DNA of 64,000 bases, taken from Candidatus Equimonas faecalis. GTDB taxonomy: Bacteria; Bacteroidota; Bacteroidia; Bacteroidales; Bacteroidaceae. Below, in pieces: positions 24,742 to 33,016 of the stretch. A program made the position numbers and the translations under genes. The stretch lies in assembly GCA_018066245.1 (NCBI GenBank), contig JAGHRT010000017.1, positions 41,647-105,646 on the forward strand. Direction: 5' to 3'. The notes under the pieces are model-generated. The model saw nothing but the letters and a program-made list of their open reading frames with translations. It searched no databases and was not told where the DNA came from. Each line of letters opens with the position of its first letter. Within the stretch, counting starts at the first letter, position 1.

Positions 24742-26064
24742 TTACAAGCTGCCAATAAGTTTGTCGAGGGCGGAAATCCTTGCAGTCAGGAAGTCCTTCA
24801 TCATGCCTACCGCTTCGGCGTGAGACACTTTCTCATCGCCTGCCAGCGTGTTGCCGTATTTGCGGTGGGGATAGGCCGCGTCGTCGTCTGCCACTTCATC
24901 GCTGATAAGCCGGCAGCGGTCGTCGATGTAGTCATAGATGGAGTAGCCGTCCTCCAAACTGGACTTCAGCGTTTTCCAACGCTCCTTGGCCTGCTTCACG
25001 AAATTGGGGTCGGAGAACAGTTCCCTGTAGTACAGGCAGTAGTCCTTGAGAAGGAAGCTGTTTACGTTGTGTACCTTGGCGGAGAAGGTGTAGAGGTCGA
25101 GGTCCCACACGGGGCCGGCGAAGAGCACGCCGCCGCGGTCCTTATACATATAGCAACTGGCAGGGCCGTTGAAGTCTTTGTTCATCACGAGTTCGCCCAC
25201 GAGCCAGAAGTCGATGAAGGAGCTAACGTCGATAAACTTCCCGTAGCCTTGTTGCTTCACCTGGCTGGGATTCTTCATCACCTGCTCCAGAGTGTTCAGG
25301 TACGTCATAATGTATTCTTCCTGTTCCTTCGTCGCCCCGTCGGGCTCCTTGATTTTCACGTCATATCCGTATGTGGAGGTGCGGTAGGTCTTCTCGTCGT
25401 CGGTGTAGTCGAACTCCAGAATATAGCCGCCCGTCACTTCGGGCTCTTTCGTAGCGGAAGCATCCATCTCCGTGATGTTCACGCGGCTCTTGGCAGACTT
25501 TATCTTCTCGCAGAGCAGGTACAGCCCCTCATACTTGCCGTCGATGTACAGCTGCACGAACTGGCTGCGGGGATTCCATGCCATACCCTTCGCCCTGCGG
25601 GCGATTTCCAAGCCCACGTCGTTGCGCAGGTTGGTGCGGTCCCAGTAATTGGCCAGCAGCACCCATCGCTTGTCCTTGGGCATTCCGAGCAAGGAAGCCT
25701 TTTCGTTCAGTTTCAGATCCCAGGGCTTCTTTTCGAGGGTACTTGTGGAATTGCCTCTCACCCTGATGCCGCCCTCGGCCTGCATGACCTCCCGGCCGGC
25801 CTCGTCCACCAGCTTGACGCCGACGGCATTTCGCGGCTCACGGTCGCCGGGCAGGGTATAGCCGAGATTCGTGACGTACATACTCAAGACCTCCTTGGAG
25901 TAATCCGTCTCGTCAAAGCGGAGGTCCTCAATGCACTCTATGCGGTCAATCTCGCCGATGGGCATATCGGTGGAGGTGCCGTCGGTCTTATAGATTCTGA
26001 TGCCCTGAGCACTCAGCATACAGGACACCAACAGGAAGCAAGAAAGAAGTGTGATTTTTTTCAT
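24742..26064 (-). CDS. CotH-like kinase family protein, exported
   Basis: A 440-residue exported protein. Signal peptide 1-19 (MKKITLLSCFLLVSCMLSAQ, possibly lipidated at Cys15), a short IYKTDGTSTDMPIGEIDRI element, then the CotH domain: GGIRVRGNSTSTLEKKPWDL, KRWVLLANYWDRTNLRND, FVQLYIDGKYEGLYLLCEKI and FAGPVWDLDLYT (metal-binding Asp). CotH is an atypical protein kinase fold known from spore coats and fungal invasins; secreted bacterial members may phosphorylate surface proteins, but this is not proven. Promoter at 26128-26158. Confidence 0.88.
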   Translation of the reverse strand: MKKITLLSCFLLVSCMLSAQGIRIYKTDGTSTDMPIGEIDRIECIEDLRFDETDYSKEVLSMYVTNLGYTLPGDREPRNAVGVKLVDEAGREVMQAEGGIRVRGNSTSTLEKKPWDLKLNEKASLLGMPKDKRWVLLANYWDRTNLRNDVGLEIARRAKGMAWNPRSQFVQLYIDGKYEGLYLLCEKIKSAKSRVNITEMDASATKEPEVTGGYILEFDYTDDEKTYRTSTYGYDVKIKEPDGATKEQEEYIMTYLNTLEQVMKNPSQVKQQGYGKFIDVSSFIDFWLVGELVMNKDFNGPASCYMYKDRGGVLFAGPVWDLDLYTFSAKVHNVNSFLLKDYCLYYRELFSDPNFVKQAKERWKTLKSSLEDGYSIYDYIDDRCRLISDEVADDDAAYPHRKYGNTLAGDEKVSHAEAVGMMKDFLTARISALDKLIGSL

Positions 26065-26127
26065 TATATGGGCAGTTTTGCGGTTACAGCCTTAGCAGAG
26101 ATGGCTCTGCTCTAAATAATTGCGGCA

Positions 26128-26158
26128 CAAAGGTACGAAGTTTATGCGAATCCTCCAA
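26128..26158 (-). promoter_or_regulatory. Promoter of the CotH gene
   Basis: Minus strand TTTGG (TTG at 26156-26158), exactly 20 bases, then TACCTTTG (26128-26135). The -33 lies in the first bases of the 135-bp repeat copy. Confidence 0.72.
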
Positions 26159-26283
26159 ATTTTCAATAGAAATTATGGCATTGTCTCCAATATACAGCGA
26201 CGTATGCCGAGGTGAGGCGGGAAACGTCCGGTGGAGGGCTTGGAAAATGTGGCGGGCAGTCGGCAGGGTGGCGGGTTCCCTGC
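26149..26283. repeat. 135-bp direct repeat, copy 1
   Basis: Identical to 31783-31917 except for one base (position 26240, T versus G). The sequence begins AATCCTCCAAATTTTC and ends GGGTTCCCTGC. It has no open frame conserved between the copies. The two copies bound a 5.5-kb block. Confidence 0.93.
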
Positions 26284-26639
26284 TTTCTTCTGACATTATC
26301 CTGAAACACCTCGCCGGTGTTCCTGTGGGCATATTCGCCGCCGTAACACCAGTTACCCATTTTGATTCCTCTTCTTGTGAAGCGGAAACAGAATATAACA
26401 ACGGCGTATCGTTTGAGAAAACTACGCTCCAATTCCGCACTACGGACGAGATTCCCAGCTCGCAGGATATCGCGTTTGTGGTGAAGGACGTACAGGGGCA
26501 GTCGTACCTTGTCGGTCATCGGGAGCGTCCTCACCCCATAGTGGCCGTTACGGCTATTATTGACAAGGATACTAATATTCGGAAGGTGAATGTCTCGTTT
26601 TCTGCACGGAAATCGCTTGTTCCGTGTGCAACATAAACA
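26284..26639 (+). pseudogene. Gene fragment fused to the 135-bp repeat
   Basis: An open frame running out of the repeat encodes about 115 residues, including CEAETEYNNGVSF, TTLQFRTTDEIP and SYLVGHRERPHPIVAVTAI. The composition looks like a true protein, possibly a small phage-type structural protein, but I cannot name the family. The original start has been replaced by repeat sequence, so it is called a fragment. It could still be expressed from a start inside the repeat (26175). Confidence 0.4.
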
Positions 26640-26674
26640 AAAACGACAAAAAATGCAAAAAACACACTAAACAC

Positions 26675-26705
26675 TTGCTGTATTGAATTATAATCCGTAC
26701 TTTTG
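26675..26705 (+). promoter_or_regulatory. Promoter of the AAA/DUF4143 ATPase gene
   Basis: TTG (26675-26677), exactly 20 bases, TACTTTTG (26698-26705): full consensus. The surroundings are AT-rich. Confidence 0.8.
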
Positions 26706-26743
26706 CAGCACGAAATGTATTTATATCATAATATAATAACATA

Positions 26744-27889
26744 ATGTGTATGTATATTCGTAAATTAAACATTGAAAATGAGTACGGAGACAGCGTTTTC
26801 GTATGGGGAGCCAGACAAACTGGAAAAACAACATGGCTAAGAGAGAATTTCCCTCAATGCAGATACTATGACCTGTTGAGGCCTGCGGAGTTCAACAGGC
26901 TGTTAGCCCACCCGGAACTCCTCTCGCAAGAATTGGACGACATGGGCGAAGAGGACACGGTTATCATTGACGAGATACAAAAGCTTCCACAACTTCTTGA
27001 CGAGGTCCACTATCTCATTCAAAGCAAAGGCATACGCTTTATACTTAGCGGCTCCAGTGCACGTAAACTGAGAAGACTTGGCACAAACCTCCTGGGCGGA
27101 AGAGCTTACAAGGTACAGATGTATCCGCTCGTCAGCGCCGAGATTCCAGACTTTGACCTCATACGCGCCGTCAACAACGGTATGATTCCTCGTCACTACA
27201 TGGTACAGAATGCCCAGAGGCGCCTGCAAGGCTATGTCGGCGTGTATCTCGACGAAGAAATCCAGCAGGAAGCACTGGCACGCAACCTGACATCTTTCTC
27301 ACACTTTCTGGAGGCTGCTGCCAAATCCGATGGGGAGATGCTGGTCTATAAGAATGTGGCACAGGACTGCGGTATCGACGTGCGCACTGTCAAGGAATAC
27401 TTTACGATTCTTGAAGACACGCTCCTGGCTTACTTTATACCAGGGTTCACTTCATCAAAAAAGCGCAAGGCCATTGTTTCACCAAAATTCTACCTATTTG
27501 ACGTGGGGCTGGTCAACCTCCTCCTTCATCGGAGCAACCTGCAACCGGGATCCGCTGACTTCGGCCATGCTTTTGAACATTTCATTATACAGGAAATCAT
27601 CGCCTACCTCGGTTATACGCATTCAAGCGAAAAACTCTCCTACTGGCGTACGGCCAGTGGCTACGAGGTTGATGCCATCATTGGTGAGGGACGCGTAGCC
27701 ATTGAAATCAAGTCTTCCACAGAAGTGCAGTCACGACACGCGCATGGCTTGAAAGCGTTCAGCGAAGACTTCCCCGAGGCTAAGCTTTACATCGTATCTC
27801 TTGATAAATACAAACGCAAACTTAACGGCGTGGCCGTCCTACCCGCACTGGATTTTCTGAAAGACCTCTGGGACGGAAAAATCATATAG
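26744..27889 (+). CDS. AAA ATPase with DUF4143 domain
   Basis: A 381-residue cytoplasmic protein. Walker A is GARQTGKTT (about 22-30), Walker B VIIDEIQKLP (about 75), sensor-like FILSGSSARKL. The C-terminal half is DUF4143, with FYLFDVGLVNLLLHR, FGHAFEHFIIQEI, YWRTASGYEVDAII and AIEIKSS, which resembles a PD-(D/E)xK nuclease fold. The family is often mobile and has been suggested to work in defence or toxin-antitoxin-like roles; that is unproven. The gene is flanked by repeat copies and followed by a strong terminator, so it stands alone as an accessory gene. Confidence 0.88.
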   Translation: MCMYIRKLNIENEYGDSVFVWGARQTGKTTWLRENFPQCRYYDLLRPAEFNRLLAHPELLSQELDDMGEEDTVIIDEIQKLPQLLDEVHYLIQSKGIRFILSGSSARKLRRLGTNLLGGRAYKVQMYPLVSAEIPDFDLIRAVNNGMIPRHYMVQNAQRRLQGYVGVYLDEEIQQEALARNLTSFSHFLEAAAKSDGEMLVYKNVAQDCGIDVRTVKEYFTILEDTLLAYFIPGFTSSKKRKAIVSPKFYLFDVGLVNLLLHRSNLQPGSADFGHAFEHFIIQEIIAYLGYTHSSEKLSYWRTASGYEVDAIIGEGRVAIEIKSSTEVQSRHAHGLKAFSEDFPEAKLYIVSLDKYKRKLNGVAVLPALDFLKDLWDGKII

Positions 27890-27913
27890 CCGTCTTTTAT
27901 ATATAATAAGGAA

Positions 27914-27950
27914 GGAGGTAAACGCCTTTAGCGTTTACCTCCTGTTTGAT
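27914..27950 (+). terminator. Strong rho-independent terminator
   Basis: A perfect 12-bp stem GGAGGTAAACGC / GCGTTTACCTCC with a five-base loop, followed by TGTTTGATT, 25 bp after the ATPase stop. Confidence 0.85.
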
Positions 27951-28031
27951 TCTACTGGCGGAGATATTGGTTACCACACCGATGGCCAGTAGCTATGCCT
28001 CCTCTTGGAGTACACGGACCAAAACATGGCG

Positions 28032-29183
28032 TTAGTCCTTGCCGTAGAGGGTGTTTTCGGTGGTTTCTACGATGTCTTCTACAGTGAGGTTGTAGGAGAT
28101 TGTCTTGAGGGTGGGTTCGCCGGCTATGTCCACCGTGCTTCCGCCTTCTGTGTCGGTGGGAGGAATGTAGCCTGCGCCTTCGCCGAACACGAGAGTGTAG
28201 GTGTACTTTTTGCCCTCTTCCCATTTGATGTTAACGGGGATGGCAACGTCGTGATAGGGGATGGTGCCGGAAGTGTCCTTTACATTGGGCCAAAGCAGTA
28301 CACGGTCGTTTCCGTTGACTGCCCACACGCGGCAATGCACAGCGATATAGGAACCTGCGTTGAGGTTTTCGGCGTCGTTCTTGGGATCCCATGCAGTAGC
28401 TTCCTGAGGCAAAAGGAAGAGAGCGCCCTCGTCAGAGGAAGTGAGACGGACGGTGCCAGAGGCGGGGGTGATGTCGGTCACGTTCTTGATGAAGGTGCTG
28501 TAGGTCTTTCCGCCATTAATCTTTTTGTCGAGTGCCCAAGTGCCGGTAGCTCCTCCAGCGAGGGTGGTGGAAGTCTGAGGGAGAGTGTAGGAACCCTTGC
28601 TGGCAAGGTTGGCAATCTCAATTTGGTCCACATCGATGATGAGGGCGCTATTCGTGTTTTTTACGTTGAATACAACCTGACTCAGGGCGTGTTTGAAGTT
28701 GATGGGCACGGCCACGAGGTCGCTGCCGTTTTCGTGGCTTCGGTCAGCAGTGAGGGCATAGACGAGGTCGGTTTTCTCGTCGGTCGTGGTGCTCACTTCA
28801 AAATCTTTGATTGTAACGTGGCGTTTTGCGGCAGGGGCATCTGCGCCGAAGTCCAATTTGCTTGCTACGGAAGCAGGGCTGAGGGCGTAGAAATCAATGG
28901 AGCCGGTATGCGGCCAGAAGTGTGTGGCCGTGCTGTTCCATTCGCCGGAAGTCTTGGTAAAGATGTTGTTGCTGATGTAGTGGGTGGTCTTGTTGCCGGC
29001 GGTCAGGAAGCCGTTAACGACATACTCGGAGATGTTCTCGGTGGTGATGACTGAACGGGTGGTCGGAACCGACACGGCAGGAGCGTAGGCTATCTCTGCG
29101 GGTTCTGCGATTTGATCGGTGAGTTCGTCGTTGGTACATGCCGCGAGTGTTGCTGCGGCTGCAAGGAAAAGGAGCTTTTTCAT
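28032..29183 (-). CDS. Fimbrillin-family lipoprotein (Mfa-like)
   Basis: A 383-residue lipoprotein: MKKLLFLAAAATLAAC lipobox (Cys16), then PTTRSVITTENISEY and a two-part beta-rich fold with HFWPHTGSIDFYALSP, FKHALSQVVFNV and WEEGKKYTYTLVFG, all typical of fimbrillin-like (Mfa_like_1) proteins. These are polymerised at the cell surface after protease trimming of the N-terminus. It is the last gene of a three-gene operon with DUF3575/OmpA-like and DUF5119 proteins, the normal arrangement for this family. Confidence 0.87.
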   Translation of the reverse strand: MKKLLFLAAAATLAACTNDELTDQIAEPAEIAYAPAVSVPTTRSVITTENISEYVVNGFLTAGNKTTHYISNNIFTKTSGEWNSTATHFWPHTGSIDFYALSPASVASKLDFGADAPAAKRHVTIKDFEVSTTTDEKTDLVYALTADRSHENGSDLVAVPINFKHALSQVVFNVKNTNSALIIDVDQIEIANLASKGSYTLPQTSTTLAGGATGTWALDKKINGGKTYSTFIKNVTDITPASGTVRLTSSDEGALFLLPQEATAWDPKNDAENLNAGSYIAVHCRVWAVNGNDRVLLWPNVKDTSGTIPYHDVAIPVNIKWEEGKKYTYTLVFGEGAGYIPPTDTEGGSTVDIAGEPTLKTISYNLTVEDIVETTENTLYGKD

Positions 29184-29211
29184 TGAGGTGTTTGTGTTTA
29201 ATGTTTTGGGG

Positions 29212-30174
29212 TTATGCTATAATGGTTTCTTCGATGTCTTCCCAGCTATCTACGTCGGGAGAGAAGGGCTGGCCGGTTCCTTCGTGATTGAAGTCGATAA
29301 TAATCTCCACATGCATCGGGTTGGGTGCTTGGCGTATGATGTCGGTTACGTCGTATGTGCGTGAAAGGCGGCTTTGGGCATCGCTCCAGATGTAGAATTT
29401 GAGCAGATGCGACTGCTGGTCATTGGGAGAGCCGAAAGTAAAGAAGGTCGCGGTGGCTGTGGTGGAAGTTTCCGGCCAGTTGATGGGGAAGGGTATGGTC
29501 GTAAGCCCTGCATCCGCACTGGCTACGCAACGGTCGGTGTGGAGAGTAGGCTGTGGCATAAGGGTGGCACTCATGCCGGTAATGGCGCCTGCCCATGCCT
29601 TGGTGGCCGTGCGGTCGATGTTGAGGTTTTTGATGATAACGTCGTATTGTGCAGTAATGCGGCGGGGACGTATGGTAATGACGGTATCTTCCGTCGTCTC
29701 GCAAAGGTTTATGGTAGTGATTTCGGCAGCTACCACCCGGTGGGGCGTCTTTGACAGGGGGGAGGGATAGTCGGTGGGGGCGAGATAGTGAACCGTGGTC
29801 TTGCCGAAGATTGTGCCGACGAGGTCATCAGGTGCTTCGAGAAGTTTAATGGTGTGCTTCTGGGGGACGGTTGGGTTGATGACCGTACTCTCTTCTTCGC
29901 GGTTGTGGGCGATGAGAGTGTAGATACTCCGGGGAAGGATGACGTAGTGGTCGTCGAGCTGCGTGGCAACGTCGCGTACAACGGTATTTCCTTCGTTGTC
30001 GTAGAAATAGAGCGTCATCTGTTCGGGGATTTCGTTCTGATTGACATCCTGCCAGTCAAATTCAATGCGTATGCGGGCATATTCGCCGTTGGGCTGGATG
30101 AGGGGCTTGTGTTCACATGCTGCACAGATGGCTGCCATCAGTGCAAGGACTATGGTTTTGAGATGGTGTGTCAT
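29212..30174 (-). CDS. DUF5119 lipoprotein of the fimbrial operon
   Basis: A 320-residue lipoprotein (AAICAAC, Cys20). IRIEFDWQDVN, MTLYFYDNEG, YVILPRSIYTLIAHNRE and a C-terminal MHVEIIIDFN are characteristic of DUF5119, which usually stands between a DUF3575 gene and a fimbrillin gene. It probably acts as an anchor or minor fimbrial subunit. Spacings of 21 bp upstream and 28 bp downstream support an operon. Confidence 0.83.
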   Translation of the reverse strand: MTHHLKTIVLALMAAICAACEHKPLIQPNGEYARIRIEFDWQDVNQNEIPEQMTLYFYDNEGNTVVRDVATQLDDHYVILPRSIYTLIAHNREEESTVINPTVPQKHTIKLLEAPDDLVGTIFGKTTVHYLAPTDYPSPLSKTPHRVVAAEITTINLCETTEDTVITIRPRRITAQYDVIIKNLNIDRTATKAWAGAITGMSATLMPQPTLHTDRCVASADAGLTTIPFPINWPETSTTATATFFTFGSPNDQQSHLLKFYIWSDAQSRLSRTYDVTDIIRQAPNPMHVEIIIDFNHEGTGQPFSPDVDSWEDIEETIIA

Positions 30175-30195
30175 TTCTTTTGGGTGGATTAGAGG

Positions 30196-31392
30196 TTAGC
30201 GGCCAATCTTCCATACGAGGGATATTTCGGCTTTGGTGGGTCCCCAGTATTTGCGTTCGTTTGTGGAAATCCAGTAGTAGTCTTCTGCGACGGAGGGAGA
30301 GGGCTCATACTTGTAATATGTGCCGTAGAGACAGCCGAGGCCAATTGTGAAGTCGAGGTTGAGCCTGCGGGTAAGGCCGAGGCTGTAGCCATAGCTGATG
30401 CCTGCGCCGTAGCTCCATTTGGGAGCTTGCTGGCCATGGCCTCCAAACTCAAAGTCGTAGGTCGTCATGAGGCCGTACACGCCAATGTGGTGTCCTGTGA
30501 ATCCCTTACGGACATCATCGGTGGTAACGTCGTAGGGACGGAACCAGTAGCGTGCTTCTATGTCGCCGCCATACATTCTCCAGTAGAAGCTCTTGCTGTC
30601 ATTCTTCCACCAGGCATAGGCCCAATTGAGGCCCACGCTGAAATGCTGTCCTGCATAGAACTCAAGCCCTATGTTGGGGGTCATGGCGAGGTCGTAGAGG
30701 GCGTTGGTCTTGACACCGACGATATAATGCCTTTTTGCGGGGAGGATGACCGGCGGCTCTTCCACTACCTGTGGTTCATAGACGGGGGGCTCCGGAGCAG
30801 GAACAGGGCGGTCGGCCGTAATGGAAACCACGGTGTTGCGCATATCAGGGAAGAGGTATTTCTCCATATATGAGTAGGTGGCACCGCCGCCCAACTTCTG
30901 GAGCTCAATCTTTTTGCGATTGTCGTTGCGATTGCTGTCCACGACATACGGGGTGTGGCAGATAATGTCAAGAGCCTCCTGCTTCATGGGGCAGGCACTC
31001 CACTTCGTAAGCTCTTCCAGCTGTTTCCAGTCAAAAGTGCTGTCATAGACATACAATATATTATAGGGGATTTCTATCCGCTTCCTCAGCTCGGACAGAA
31101 AAGCTCCCGTGCGGCTTGCGGAGAGTCGGGAGTTGTAAGCATCACTTGCCTCAAGCGACGAGCTTGAAGATACCTCTATACGCAGATTGCGTACAGTGGT
31201 GTCGGCCATCAGCTGCGTGAGCATTGTGGCGGTACTGTCCATCACTTCGCGGTTTGTGCGCAGGTCGTAGCGAATTACAGCCTTGTCCAGGTCGTAATAA
31301 AATCGCCGTCTCCAATTGATGTTTTGAGCAAAAGCGGTGTCCCAAGCCATTGCCAGGGCAAGGACACAAAGGGTAATTTCTTTTTTTGACAT
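30196..31392 (-). CDS. DUF3575 outer-membrane protein with OmpA-like N-domain
   Basis: A 398-residue exported protein. Signal peptide 1-22. Residues about 30-180 look like an OmpA/MotB-type domain (FYYDLDKAVIRYDLRTNREV, LRIEVSSSSSLEASDAYNSRLSASRTGAFLSELRKR split by loops). A Pro-rich hinge (PAPEPPVYEPQVVEEPPV) leads to the DUF3575 beta-barrel (HYIVGVKTNALYDLAMTPN, to the end with LVWKIGR). It probably sits in the outer membrane as the first gene of the fimbrial operon. A full promoter is 21 bp upstream of the start codon. Confidence 0.85.
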   Translation of the reverse strand: MSKKEITLCVLALAMAWDTAFAQNINWRRRFYYDLDKAVIRYDLRTNREVMDSTATMLTQLMADTTVRNLRIEVSSSSSLEASDAYNSRLSASRTGAFLSELRKRIEIPYNILYVYDSTFDWKQLEELTKWSACPMKQEALDIICHTPYVVDSNRNDNRKKIELQKLGGGATYSYMEKYLFPDMRNTVVSITADRPVPAPEPPVYEPQVVEEPPVILPAKRHYIVGVKTNALYDLAMTPNIGLEFYAGQHFSVGLNWAYAWWKNDSKSFYWRMYGGDIEARYWFRPYDVTTDDVRKGFTGHHIGVYGLMTTYDFEFGGHGQQAPKWSYGAGISYGYSLGLTRRLNLDFTIGLGCLYGTYYKYEPSPSVAEDYYWISTNERKYWGPTKAEISLVWKIGR

Positions 31393-31412
31393 ACGTTTTA
31401 GCGTTTTCGGTG

Positions 31413-31444
31413 CAAAAGTAGGGCTTCATATCAGAATAGCCAAA
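31413..31444 (-). promoter_or_regulatory. Promoter of the fimbrial operon
   Basis: Minus strand TTTGG (TTG within 31441-31443), 20 bases, then TACTTTTG (31413-31420). Upstream lie an A/T-rich stretch and the C12 tract. Confidence 0.8.
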
Positions 31445-31490
31445 TATAAATAGTGTTTTTTTTGCTCATTTTATAAAAAATGACGAATTG

Positions 31491-31502
31491 CCCCCCCCCC
31501 CC
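31491..31502. repeat. Homopolymeric C12 tract upstream of the fimbrial promoter
   Basis: Twelve consecutive C on the plus strand (G on the coding strand), 46 bases upstream of the -33 element of the fimbrial operon. Tracts like this change length by strand slippage. Confidence 0.9.
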
Positions 31503-31711
31503 AGATACAAATGCAATATACAGAAAGCAAATTTGGTGAAAATACATTAAAGCCCTACTATCTATTGGCTCAAATTGCCAATCGTTGTGCCGTAATTAGG
31601 AAGAAGGAGCAGAGCTAAGGGCTTTTTTAGCGGGGAGGCTCCGACGATCTTCTCCATTGTTCACTTATTCGCTCTTCACTCAAAAGTGGTCATTATGTCA
31701 TTATTTACTTT

Positions 31712-31770
31712 TGGATTTCGCAGCGGTATCCGTCCACTTGAAATAGCACATTTTATTCTAAGTGAACAAT
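31712..31770. repeat. 58-bp dispersed repeat, copy A
   Basis: Nearly identical, in inverted orientation, to 57064-57121 (about five differences): TGGATTTCGCAGCGG, then TCCGTCCACTTGAAATAGC. It lies just before copy 2 of the 135-bp repeat. The surrounding 949-bp region (31393-32341) holds this, the promoters, the C12 tract, the second repeat and the 22-bp array, with no convincing gene. Confidence 0.8.
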
Positions 31771-31782
31771 GAGAAAGTGAAC

Positions 31783-31917
31783 AATCCTCCAAATTTTCAA
31801 TAGAAATTATGGCATTGTCTCCAATATACAGCGACGTATGCCGAGGTGAGGCGGGAAACGTCCGGTGGAGGGCGTGGAAAATGTGGCGGGCAGTCGGCAG
31901 GGTGGCGGGTTCCCTGC
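31783..31917. repeat. 135-bp direct repeat, copy 2
   Basis: Same orientation as copy 1 at 26149, with one mismatch. Here the frame seen in copy 1 stops at once, so the repeat itself is probably not coding. Confidence 0.93.
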
Positions 31918-31993
31918 CATAGAAGGGTTTGCGGCTGTGCGTAAGAATAGCCTTCATAGTGTGGCAGGGTGCTGAATGTTTTATGTGTTCTGC

Positions 31994-32024
31994 TTGCTTC
32001 GCCGGCGATTTTTTTGTAACTTTG
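31994..32024 (+). promoter_or_regulatory. Promoter reading toward the HU-like gene
   Basis: TTG (31994-31996), exactly 20 bases, TAACTTTG (32017-32024). It predicts a leader of about 310 bases before the HU-like gene, containing the GC-rich 22-bp array. Confidence 0.75.
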
Positions 32025-32189
32025 CGACGGTTTTTTTGAAGGATAGTGATGCAACGCTTCTGCTTTACGAAGCTGAAAACAAGGAAAAAACCTTTAAGAA
32101 CCATCTGCTTACAACAAATTTCCGCCCTACTGAGATGCTCTCTCCAAGTCATCTAATACTCATTCTTAATCCTCTTTTAGCTGTTGCGC

Positions 32190-32277
32190 GACCCGGGTCG
32201 CGCAAGCCTACGACCCGGGTTGCGCGTATGTACGACCTTGGTTGTGCGCTTGCACGACCCGGGTTGCGCAACAAGTA
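32190..32277. repeat. 22-bp GC-rich tandem array (family B)
   Basis: Four units at 32190, 32212, 32234 and 32256, mostly GACCCGGGTTGCGC plus eight bases. The first unit sits in an 18-bp perfect palindrome (GCGCGACCCGGGTCGCGC, 32186-32203). Two 25-bp units starting CAACAA(G/A)TAG follow at 32269 and 32294. Confidence 0.88.
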
Positions 32278-32341
32278 GCACTTACAAAATGCGCAACAAA
32301 TAGTACTTACAAAAAGTAATAAACTAACACCTATTCTAATT

Positions 32342-32947
32342 ATGCCCGCATTATTTGACATTTACAAGAGCCCTCCCCGCAAGGACGGGAAGGTATCGAT
32401 TCATCCGCGCCTCGTGTCTCCCAACCGCTACAGCAGCGCCCAGATGATGTCTGAACAGGAACATGCCACCACCCTGACGACCCACGACCTGAAAGCTGCC
32501 CTGAGCGCAGTGGGCACCTATCTCATCGACCAACTTGCGCAGGGCGGACGCGTCCATCTGGACGGCATAGGCACGTTCAGCATCGTGCCTCATTTCGACA
32601 CGCCCAAATTTGAGGGGGACAAGGTGAGTGGCAAGGACGTTACGTTCAAGCGTGTCGTATTCACGCCTGCACGGCGTATGCAGCAGGAAATCAAGGCAAA
32701 AATCAGCTTTAAGCAACACAAGGGCTACCATGGCCACGAAATGGAGGAGGCCCACGCCATGCTTCTCCTCAAGGAATACTTCCTGCTGAACCACAGCATC
32801 AGCGTGCGCGAGTTTGAGCGCTTGGCCAAGGTGTGTACGACCCGCGCCCGAGAGCTCCTCCTTGCGCTCTCGCAGAAAGGACGGCTCACCCGCCGACGCA
32901 TCGGCAATGCCTATCTCTACGAACCCAATCCCGACTTCTTCTCTTGA
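32342..32947 (+). CDS. HU-like DNA-binding protein with C-terminal winged-helix region
   Basis: A 201-residue cytoplasmic protein. Residues 1-125 match the Bacteroidales HU/IHF-like (HU-HIG) family: MPALFDIYKSPPRKDGK, LKAALSAVGTYLIDQLAQG, RVHLDGIGTFSI and VVFTPARRMQQEI. Residues about 140-201 add a winged-helix-like segment (LLLKEYFLLNHSISVREFERL, LSQKGRLTRRRIGNAYLYEP). It probably binds DNA as a nucleoid or regulatory protein. It stands alone on the plus strand after a long, repeat-bearing leader. Confidence 0.85.
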   Translation: MPALFDIYKSPPRKDGKVSIHPRLVSPNRYSSAQMMSEQEHATTLTTHDLKAALSAVGTYLIDQLAQGGRVHLDGIGTFSIVPHFDTPKFEGDKVSGKDVTFKRVVFTPARRMQQEIKAKISFKQHKGYHGHEMEEAHAMLLLKEYFLLNHSISVREFERLAKVCTTRARELLLALSQKGRLTRRRIGNAYLYEPNPDFFS

Positions 32948-33016
32948 AGATGTAACGCCCTCTGTGTGTGTGGGAGGTGTAGGAGGTGCAGGTAATGTAG
33001 CACACAATGTATCCAA

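Noticed and set aside
31676..32152. 158-codon minus-strand frame
   Set aside because: Crosses repeat copies and promoter sequence; no consistent protein character.
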